NCBI GenBank assembly: GCA_018242625.1
Contig: JAFEBO010000012.1
Coordinates: 372,001 to 436,000 of the forward strand
DNA length: 64,000 nt
Source of the DNA: Planctomycetota bacterium
GTDB taxonomy: Bacteria > Planctomycetota > Phycisphaerae > Phycisphaerales > UBA1924
Direction of reading: 5' to 3'
Shown here: in pieces, positions 51,208-57,994 of the stretch
Position numbering within the stretch: position 1 is the first letter of the stretch
Layout: the number at the start of each line of letters is the position of its first letter
Made by a program: the position numbers and the translations under genes
Notes under the pieces: model-generated
Databases searched by the model: none
What the model was told of the DNA's origin: nothing
The model's input: only the letters and a program-made list of their open reading frames with translations

Positions 51208-53436
51208 TCATTCCCGCCCCCGCCCGCCCCCACCCGCACTCACCCGCTCGCCCACAACCAGACGCCAGCATCGATGAATCCGCTCGTTCCGAAAATCCTC
51301 GGGCACCGTCTGCCGGCTGATCTCGCGAACCTGCAAACCAAGGCCGGTCAGGGCTTCCTCATCCAGCTTGAATTGGCGGAAGTTGTTCGAAAAGAAGATC
51401 GTTCCCCCCGCGGGCATCAACGCCGCGGTCCGCGAGATCAGTTCCACGTGCGCGGCCTGAACTTCGAAGTCCTCTTCGGTCCGCTTGCTGTTTGAAAATG
51501 TCGGCGGGTCGATCACCGCCAGATCGTAATGAACGCCCGGCTCGTGGTTCCGCACAAACTCGAGCACGTCGGCACGCACCAGCCGGTGCGGCGAGGTCGG
51601 AAACCCGTTCAAGGTCAGGTTCTTCTTCGACCAATCGAGATAGGTGTTGGACAGGTCGACGCTCGTGGTCGCCGAAGCCCCGCCGGCCGCCGCGTACACG
51701 GTGAAGCTCCCCGTGTAGCAGAAAAGATTGAGCACACGCTTTCCGCCAGCAAGGTCTCGAACCATGCCCCGCGTGATGCGGTGATCGAGGAAGAGTCCCG
51801 TATCGGCATAGTCGGTCAGGTTTACAAGGAACTTCAACCCGCCCTCCCGCACCACGATTTCCACCCCCTCCTCTCCCTTGCGCTCATGCTGCGTAAGTCC
51901 CCGCTGACGCGGGCGGTCCTTCATGTGCACGTTCTCGAGAGGCAACTCGAGAACACGGGCGACACGCTTCGATACCTCCTCGCACCACTCGCCGTGCTGC
52001 GCAACCGTGCGCGAGTGTTCTCGTTCGTATTCGAAGATGTGGGCGTGGTCCTCGTACCGGTCGATGGTCACCGGCACATCGGGGCAGTCCCGCTCGTAGA
52101 GCCGGTAGCAGTGGATGCCCCGCTCGGGCCATCTCCGCAGATGCCGCGCCCGCTTGGCAAGCCGGGATTCAAAGTCGTCAAGCTCGCGAATGTCCCGGTC
52201 ACGCAGGCCGCCAAAGGAAGGCGCCTGCCGAGCCGCCGGACGCTCCGCAAATTCGGGTGCATTCAGCGCGTCATCATCCTCGGATTTCCCCCGGCTCAAC
52301 ACGCCCGCATCCGGGCGCGGCCCGAGGAATGTGTAGTACGTGCACTCGATCTGCGCGTTGAACAGCTTTCGACGACGCGTCGCTTCCTGCCCGACCACTC
52401 TTTCAAAGTTCGGATAGGCCGTCAGTATGTGGTGCGACCACGTCGGCATCCGACGGAGCACGTTCGGCATACTCCGATACAACTCTTCCACTTCGGGCGT
52501 CTGGCCCAGGCGGACACCGTAGGGTGGGTTTGCGATCGTGCAGCCATATTCGGCCTTGCTGGACAACTCCGCAAAGTCGCGCCGTGAGAAGTGGATGGAC
52601 CGCTCGACGCCTGCGGCCGCAGCGTGCCGCCGCGCCAGAGCGATGGCGTCCTCCGAAATATCGCTCGCGTGAATCGTCACCGGGAGCTTGTTCTTTGCGA
52701 CGTCCGCCGCCTCTTCATCGGCACGGTCCCACGCTTCTTGCGGCACCTGCGGCCAGTGGGCGCTGTCAAAGTCCCGCGTTCTGCCCGGCGCCATGTTCAT
52801 GCCGATCATGGCGGCCTCGATGGGAATAGTGCCGCTCCCGCAGAATGGGTCAACCAGCGCCCGCTCGGGGTTCCAGACGCTGAGCAAGACAAGCCCGGCC
52901 GCGAGCGTTTCTTTCATGGCGGCTTCGCCCACATGGTCGCGATATCCCCGTTTGTGCAGACCCACGCCGCTCGTATCGATTGTCAGCGTGCAGACGTCTT
53001 CGAGCAGGCCCACCTCCACGATGACGCGCGTGCCCGTTTCGGGCAGGGTTGCCGTCCGGTGAGCACGCATGAGCCGCTCGACAATCGCCTTTTTTACAGT
53101 CCGCTGTATGGCGGGCACGCTTGAAAGGCCGCTCTTGACGCTCCGTCCGTTGACCGGGAACGCGAAGTCGGCGTCTATCCAGCGCTCCCATTCCATGGAT
53201 TGGACGGTCTCAAACAGCACGTCAAAGTCGGTGCAGGCGAATTCCCGCAACCGCAACAGCACGCGGTCTGCGGTCCGGAGCCAGAGGTTCGCCCTCGCCA
53301 CGGCCCCGATATCTGATTCAAAGAGCACTCGACCGGTGGAGAGAATCCGCGGCTCGTATCCCAGAGCCGTCAGTTCGCGCGCGGCCACCGCCTCAAGTCC
53401 AAACGCGGTCGCGGCGATCAACTCCACTTTCGACAT
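51208..53436 (-). CDS. rlmL: 23S rRNA methyltransferase RlmKL (bifunctional)
   Basis: The protein has 742 residues from the ATG at 53436 (MSKVELIAAT); a TTG 12 nt upstream is possible. Three parts: THUMP domain with ferredoxin-like start (about 1-160), an m2G methyltransferase (RlmL) with DPFCGSGTIPIEAAMIGMNM and IANPPYGVRL, and a C-terminal m7G methyltransferase (RlmK) with VLNLFCYTGSFTVYAAAGGA and DLAVIDPPTFSNSKR. Length and order match E. coli RlmKL (702 residues), which modifies G2445 and G2069 of 23S rRNA. An insertion of about 40 residues (DAGVLSRGKSEDDDAL region) separates the halves. It is divergent from the GT9 gene. Confidence 0.93.
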   Translation of the reverse strand: MSKVELIAATAFGLEAVAARELTALGYEPRILSTGRVLFESDIGAVARANLWLRTADRVLLRLREFACTDFDVLFETVQSMEWERWIDADFAFPVNGRSVKSGLSSVPAIQRTVKKAIVERLMRAHRTATLPETGTRVIVEVGLLEDVCTLTIDTSGVGLHKRGYRDHVGEAAMKETLAAGLVLLSVWNPERALVDPFCGSGTIPIEAAMIGMNMAPGRTRDFDSAHWPQVPQEAWDRADEEAADVAKNKLPVTIHASDISEDAIALARRHAAAAGVERSIHFSRRDFAELSSKAEYGCTIANPPYGVRLGQTPEVEELYRSMPNVLRRMPTWSHHILTAYPNFERVVGQEATRRRKLFNAQIECTYYTFLGPRPDAGVLSRGKSEDDDALNAPEFAERPAARQAPSFGGLRDRDIRELDDFESRLAKRARHLRRWPERGIHCYRLYERDCPDVPVTIDRYEDHAHIFEYEREHSRTVAQHGEWCEEVSKRVARVLELPLENVHMKDRPRQRGLTQHERKGEEGVEIVVREGGLKFLVNLTDYADTGLFLDHRITRGMVRDLAGGKRVLNLFCYTGSFTVYAAAGGASATTSVDLSNTYLDWSKKNLTLNGFPTSPHRLVRADVLEFVRNHEPGVHYDLAVIDPPTFSNSKRTEEDFEVQAAHVELISRTAALMPAGGTIFFSNNFRQFKLDEEALTGLGLQVREISRQTVPEDFRNERIHRCWRLVVGERVSAGGGGRGRE

Positions 53437-53485
53437 GCCCGGTATCAAAGCGCGGGCAACGCCGCCTCGCCTTCCCCATCTCCAC

Positions 53486-53491
53486 TAAACT
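53486..53491 (+). promoter_or_regulatory. Possible -10 element of the GT9 gene
   Basis: TAAACT, the same hexamer as in the methionine-unit promoter, ends 6 nt before the GTG start at 53498. Confidence 0.42.
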
Positions 53492-53497
53492 CGCTCC

Positions 53498-54661
53498 GTG
53501 AACGCCAGAGCCAAGCGAACTTCGCCCTGGATGAGGCGTGCCGACCGCTGGATCGGCGTTCCGGCCCTTGCGGCCCTGGGCATCACACGCCCGTTGTTTC
53601 GCCGGCAGATCAGCCCCCCGGCCACGATCGGGCTCCTGAAAACCGCGGCAATCGGCGACACGGTTCTCATGACCGGCGTCATTTCGGATCTCCGTCGCGC
53701 CTTTCCGGAAAGTTCGATCGTTCTTTTCGCCGGCCCCAGCAATTCGCCAATCGCCCCGCTGATCGCGGGCCTGTCTCGCACCATCTCCATCAGCCCGACC
53801 AGCCCCGCTTCGGCTGTACGCGCGATCCGGGAGGCCGCGCCCGACGTGCTTCTCGATTTCGGATCCTGGCCCCGGATTGATGCTCTGCTCGCCGCCCTCA
53901 GCGGAGCCTCGCGAGTCATCGGATTCAGTTCGCCGGGCCAGCATCGTCACTACGCATTTGACGTTGTGGTCCCGCACACGCGTGCCAAACACGAAATCGA
54001 CAACTATCGGTCGATCGTCCGCCCCCTGGGAATCGAGTCCACCTCCCTCCCATCGCTCTCGATTCCGTCCTCGGCCGCGCTCCCGGAGGCCTTGGCCGGC
54101 GAACTCGCGCGGCCATCGCTGATTTTCCATACTTGCTCGGGAGGCGTGCGCAGGGAACTGAAAGAGTGGCCCATCGAACGGTGGATCGAACTCGGTCGCC
54201 TCGCCGGGCCCCGATTTCAGGTTCTTTTCACAGGTTCGCCCGCCGATCGCGCCGTCATCGAACAGATCGCTCCGCTCATTCCCGGCTCGCTGGACCTGAG
54301 CGGACGTTTGTCGCTGGCTCAGACGGCTCTGCTGATCCACCGGTCTGCCTGCGTGGTCAGCGTCAACACGGGGGTGGCCCACATTTCCGCCGCCCTGCAG
54401 GCACCCACCGTCGTGCTCGATGGCGCCACGACCCCCGCCCGCTGGGGAGCGCTCGGGCCAAGGGTTGTATCGATCTCTACGCCTCCCCCCGCCGGAGGCT
54501 TCCTCCATTTGGGCTGGGAAACGCCCGACTCGGCCAAGGGGGAACGGGCCGACTGCATGATGCTGATCGAACCGCTCAAGGTTTGGGAAGCAGTCGAGAC
54601 ATTGACCGCTCCAGCACCAATTCAACTCGGAGACTTGCCATGCCGACCGCAGGCTCAGTAA
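53498..54661 (+). CDS. Glycosyltransferase family 9 (heptosyltransferase-like)
   Basis: The protein has 387 residues with a GTG start. GT9 features: the N-terminal nucleotide-fold start TIGLLKTAAIGDTVLMTGVI, LRRAFPESSIVLFAGPSN, DVLLDFGSWPRIDALLAALS, then the C-terminal donor site FTGSPADRAVIEQI, LSGRLSLAQTALLIHRSACV, VSVNTGVAHISAALQAPTVV. It would transfer a heptose or related sugar from ADP-heptose to an outer-core glycolipid or a protein. It overlaps the broken VOC gene by 22 bp. Confidence 0.9.
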   Translation: MNARAKRTSPWMRRADRWIGVPALAALGITRPLFRRQISPPATIGLLKTAAIGDTVLMTGVISDLRRAFPESSIVLFAGPSNSPIAPLIAGLSRTISISPTSPASAVRAIREAAPDVLLDFGSWPRIDALLAALSGASRVIGFSSPGQHRHYAFDVVVPHTRAKHEIDNYRSIVRPLGIESTSLPSLSIPSSAALPEALAGELARPSLIFHTCSGGVRRELKEWPIERWIELGRLAGPRFQVLFTGSPADRAVIEQIAPLIPGSLDLSGRLSLAQTALLIHRSACVVSVNTGVAHISAALQAPTVVLDGATTPARWGALGPRVVSISTPPPAGGFLHLGWETPDSAKGERADCMMLIEPLKVWEAVETLTAPAPIQLGDLPCRPQAQ

Positions 54662-55020
54662 CTTGGTTTGACCTCACCGTTGCCGATGCGCAGAACCTTC
54701 GGGATTTCTACAAGGCCGTCGTCGGCTGGACGTCGACCGAAGTGCCGATGTCGGATTCCAGCGGTTCCTAGGCGGACTTCTGCATGATCCTGCCCGGGAG
54801 TGACGCACCGGCGGCGGGCATCTGCCACGCCCGCGGTGCAAACGCGGACATTCCACCGGCATGGCTTATGTACATCACTGTTGCCGACGTGCCCGCAAGC
54901 ATCGCCGCTTGTATCGCACGCGGCGGCAAAGTCCTCACTGGCCCAAGGAATATGGGAAAACAACAGTTCTGCATCATCCAGGATCCTGCCGGCGCCGTGT
55001 GCGCGCTCATCAGCCCCTGA
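54640..55020 (+). pseudogene. VOC/glyoxalase-fold protein interrupted by an in-frame TAG
   Basis: The frame runs from ATG 54640 (CGGAG 10 nt upstream) to TGA 55020, 127 codons, with one TAG at codon 44 (54769-54771). The conceptual protein has the VOC pattern VTWFDLTVADAQNLRDFYKA, VVGWTSTEV, FCMILPGS, GICHARGANADIPP, WLMYITVADV and FCIIQDPAGA. In relatives a Tyr often stands at the interrupted place (G-x-Y-x-D), so a TAC/TAT to TAG change is likely. Everything after it is unchanged and in frame, so the damage is recent or suppressed. Confidence 0.8.
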
Positions 55021-55029
55021 AGCGCAATG

Positions 55030-55620
55030 TCAGGCAAACAGGCCCCACGCCATGACAACCACGCCCACAAGACCCACCAGTACGGAGAGAAGCCAGAACC
55101 CGTTCTTGCGGGTGAGCAGCGCGACCGCCGCGAGCGCAATTGCTATCTGAAACCCGGTCGATGCAAGGGCCAGCCTCGAGTGCCGGCTCTGGTGCTCCGT
55201 CGCGAGCTGCTGCCGACTTTCGGCGGCGGTTCTGATTTCTTCCTGTTCCTGTCGGTAGCGGGCAGCCCGAGATTCGTCGTTCTCCCTCTTTGCCGGGATC
55301 GTCTCCGACCTTTGCAGAGCTTTCTGCAGTTCCAGCCGCCCTTCCAACACGGCCAGCTTGATGCCCTTCGCCTGGTAGTAATTCCAATTGTCGCTGGCTT
55401 CGATCTGATCCAGCATCGCCTTATTCAGGTAGCTCGCCGAAAACATGGTTGCCACCGAAGCGCACGCCGCCAAAACCGCCGTCGTCACGCCGACTCGGGA
55501 GAGCCACCGCCGCTGCGCCGGCGATTCCCCTCCGTCGCCCGCAATGCCCGCGGCTGCCGCGGGCACCTCGGTTCCGGGGATCTTCCGTTCGGTCGCAGGC
55601 TTGGACTGCTGGCTTTCCAT
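55030..55620 (-). CDS. DUF4337-type membrane protein
   Basis: The protein has 196 residues. A disordered N-terminus (about 1-38), a hydrophobic span (about 42-62), then SDNWNYYQAKGIKLAVLEGR, the hallmark of DUF4337, a charged helical region (about 95-145), and two C-terminal spans with AWGLFA at the end. Function unknown. A TAGGAT box lies 6 nt upstream of the ATG. It is divergent from the FG-GAP gene and ends 9 bp from the VOC remnant. Confidence 0.8.
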   Translation of the reverse strand: MESQQSKPATERKIPGTEVPAAAAGIAGDGGESPAQRRWLSRVGVTTAVLAACASVATMFSASYLNKAMLDQIEASDNWNYYQAKGIKLAVLEGRLELQKALQRSETIPAKRENDESRAARYRQEQEEIRTAAESRQQLATEHQSRHSRLALASTGFQIAIALAAVALLTRKNGFWLLSVLVGLVGVVVMAWGLFA

Positions 55621-55626
55621 GCGCGA

Positions 55627-55632
55627 ATCCTA
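55627..55632 (-). promoter_or_regulatory. Possible -10 element of the DUF4337 gene
   Basis: TAGGAT on the minus strand ends 6 nt before the ATG at 55620. Confidence 0.35.
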
Positions 55633-55745
55633 CCGCTCCCCCGCCACCCCAAAGTCGCATTGAACTGCACCTCGCCTTCCCTTTACACTATGGACGGTGC
55701 CACGGGGCGCCGCCGTGGATTCCTCGGGAGGGAGATCGTGCGGGT

Positions 55746-57494
55746 ATGCGGATTCTTTTGACCGCTTTTGTGGCGTGTTTGCTGGTGATGCGCGGCCAAA
55801 GCGCTTTCGCTCAAGCCTGCTTGCCGTTCCAATTGACATCACCGACGGGCGCTACGGGCGATGATTTCGCCGCGGCGTCGGCGGCCTCCACGGACACGAT
55901 CGTCATCGGCATACCGGGCAAAAAGGTCGGAGCCAACTCTTTCCAGGGCCAGGCGATGGTGTACCGGTGGAATGGCGCAGCCTGGGCGCTCGAGGCAACA
56001 CTCACGGCTTCGGACGGCGCCGCGAACGATTCGTTCGGTTGCGCGGTCGCGCTCTCCGGCGACACGGCCGTCATAGGAGCCTATTCAAAGGCCTCGTACC
56101 AGGGCGCCGCCTATGTCTTTACAAGGTCCGGTTCGGTCTGGTCGCAGCAGGCAAAGCTCACAGCATCCGACGCCCTGCCCGGCGATGCGTTCGGTTACTG
56201 CGTCTCCATCTCGGGAAACACGGTCGTAACCGGCGCCTACGCCAAGCCCTCGGGCACCAATCAGTTTCAGGGTGCGGCGTACATTTTCGTACGTTCCGGA
56301 ATCGCATGGTCGCAGCAGGCCAAGCTCACGGCGGCCGACGGCGCCACCAACGACTTCTTCGGAATCTCCGCAACAATCTCCGCCGACACCGTCGCAATCG
56401 CAGCCGACAGCAAGACCATCGGCGCCAACGTCGCCCAAGGCGCCGTGTACGTTTTTACACGCTCTGGAACCGTCTGGTCGCAGCAGGCCAGAATCTCAAA
56501 CGCGGACGGGACGCCTTCGGACTATTTCGGCTCCTCGGTCTCGCTCGACACGAACACCCTGATCTGCGGCGCGATCTACAAGTCCGTCGGCGCCAACAGC
56601 TACCAGGGTGCCGCATACGCATTTGTTCGCTCGGGCACAGTCTGGTCACAGCAGGCCAAGCTCGTGGCATCCGACGGAACTCCGTACGACTATTTCGGGG
56701 GTTGCGTCGCGATCTCCGGCGAGACCGCCGCGATCGGCGCCGACAATCAGACAGTTGCTGGCAATATCGGGCAGGGTGCCGCCTACACGTTTCAACGCAC
56801 GGGCACAACCTGGTCGCAGCAGGCGAAGTTTGTCGCCACCTCGAGCGCGGCCGGGGATTCGTTCGGCAGTTCCGTCGCGCTCGCGGGCACCACCGCAGCC
56901 ATCGGAGCACCGCGCCAGACCGTGGCCGGCACGCCCGAGCGCGGCGCTCTCTACGTTTTCGGCTCCAACATCCCGATCAACCTCGTCCAGCAACCAGCGT
57001 CCGTCTCGACCTGCTCGACGAGCACGGCACTGCTCTCCGTGACAGCCCTCGGAACCGGCCCATTCACCTACCAGTGGCAGTGGCGATCGAATCCCACGGT
57101 CCCGGCGTGGCTCACCCTGACGGACGGTGCCAATGCCGCCGGCACCCGCAGGTTCACGGCCCAGAACGCCTCAGCATCTTCCGTTTCTGTCAGGATCTAC
57201 AAACAAACCGATACCCAGATTCCCTTCGCCGACTTCCGCGTCATCGTCTCCAATGCGTGCGGCAACGCCACGTCCATTCCCGCCTCGATCCGGGTCTGCT
57301 GGGGTGATCTGAATTGCGATGGCCTCGTAGACGATTCCGACTTTGTGATCTTCGCCGACGCCTACTCGATCCTGGCATGCTCCGACCCGGACATGCCCCC
57401 AAATTGCCCGGCCGACCTGAACGATTCCGGGATCGTCGATGACGAAGACTTCACGATCTTTGCTGCGGCGTACAACACGCTGCTCTGTCCGTAA
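55746..57494 (+). CDS. Secreted FG-GAP repeat protein with dockerin-like C-terminus
   Basis: The protein has 582 residues from the ATG at 55746, with GGGAGGGAG upstream; a longer frame is antisense to the DUF4337 gene. A signal peptide covers residues 1-23. Seven repeats of about 55 residues follow (ATLTASDGAANDSFGCAVAL, then AVIGAY, then GAAYVFTRSGSVWSQQAKL and so on), an integrin-alpha-like beta-propeller. An Ig-like region (PASVSTCSTSTALLSV to RVIVSNACGN) precedes two dockerin-like calcium repeats (LNCDGLVDDSDFVIFADAY; LNDSGIVDDEDFTIFAAAY). Cell-surface or extracellular binding is likely; partner unknown. TACACT at 55684-55689 may be the -10. Confidence 0.82.
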   Translation: MRILLTAFVACLLVMRGQSAFAQACLPFQLTSPTGATGDDFAAASAASTDTIVIGIPGKKVGANSFQGQAMVYRWNGAAWALEATLTASDGAANDSFGCAVALSGDTAVIGAYSKASYQGAAYVFTRSGSVWSQQAKLTASDALPGDAFGYCVSISGNTVVTGAYAKPSGTNQFQGAAYIFVRSGIAWSQQAKLTAADGATNDFFGISATISADTVAIAADSKTIGANVAQGAVYVFTRSGTVWSQQARISNADGTPSDYFGSSVSLDTNTLICGAIYKSVGANSYQGAAYAFVRSGTVWSQQAKLVASDGTPYDYFGGCVAISGETAAIGADNQTVAGNIGQGAAYTFQRTGTTWSQQAKFVATSSAAGDSFGSSVALAGTTAAIGAPRQTVAGTPERGALYVFGSNIPINLVQQPASVSTCSTSTALLSVTALGTGPFTYQWQWRSNPTVPAWLTLTDGANAAGTRRFTAQNASASSVSVRIYKQTDTQIPFADFRVIVSNACGNATSIPASIRVCWGDLNCDGLVDDSDFVIFADAYSILACSDPDMPPNCPADLNDSGIVDDEDFTIFAAAYNTLLCP

Positions 57495-57526
57495 GCCACG
57501 CAGAACGGCCCGGCCCACCGCACAAA

Positions 57527-57964
57527 TCAACTCGTCTGCGTGAATGTCGCGCCGTCGAGGGCGTCGAAGCTCACAAACTGACCCGCCACGAAGTCCGATG
57601 CTTTCTGCCGGCTGTCGGTGGGCTCGACCCAGACGGGAACTCCGGCGTTCACAATCACGCTGCTCCCCTCAACTCCCAGAACGGTGCCCTGCACGCGCCG
57701 GGGCCGTCCGACCACAGGCTCGACATAGCGGCCGCCGGTCTGAACAGAGTCGATGCGCCGGGCCTTCGCACAAATCCTCCCGATGATCCTCCCGCCCACC
57801 TTCGCCTGAACAGCGCCCTGCGGAACAAGGTGCAGCTGATAGCTGGTGTCAGGGATCGAAATCACCACCCGCTCTTCACCCTGCGCTCCGACAGAGATCA
57901 TCGATTCGAAAATGCCGCGGCAAAGACGGCGGTCAATTTGTGTCGTGGGGGACGGAGTGATCAT
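57527..57964 (-). CDS. Small protein of unknown function, beta-rich
   Basis: The protein has 145 residues from the ATG at 57964 (MITPSPTTQ); an ATG 18 nt upstream is also open. No signal peptide or membrane span. Sequence is mostly short beta-type segments (VVISIPDTSYQLHL, KVGGRIIGRICAKARRIDSV, VQGTVLGVEGSSVIV, PVWVEPTD), reminiscent of small OB-like barrels, but no family was recognised. A TATTCT box lies 7 nt upstream. It precedes the TPR peptidase region on the same strand, downstream of it by 30 bp. Confidence 0.7.
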   Translation of the reverse strand: MITPSPTTQIDRRLCRGIFESMISVGAQGEERVVISIPDTSYQLHLVPQGAVQAKVGGRIIGRICAKARRIDSVQTGGRYVEPVVGRPRRVQGTVLGVEGSSVIVNAGVPVWVEPTDSRQKASDFVAGQFVSFDALDGATFTQTS

Positions 57965-57971
57965 GCCCCAG

Positions 57972-57977
57972 AGAATA
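57972..57977 (-). promoter_or_regulatory. Possible -10 element before the small beta-rich gene
   Basis: TATTCT on the minus strand, 7 nt before the ATG at 57964; the intervening CTGGGGC could also act as a ribosome site. Confidence 0.4.
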
Positions 57978-57994
57978 GGCAAAACCGGCGACGG

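Noticed and set aside
48020..55020. Stop-codon reassignment (TAG or TAA read as Tyr)
   Set aside because: TAG ends the M3 peptidase and aspA genes normally, and only decayed-looking loci contain internal stops.
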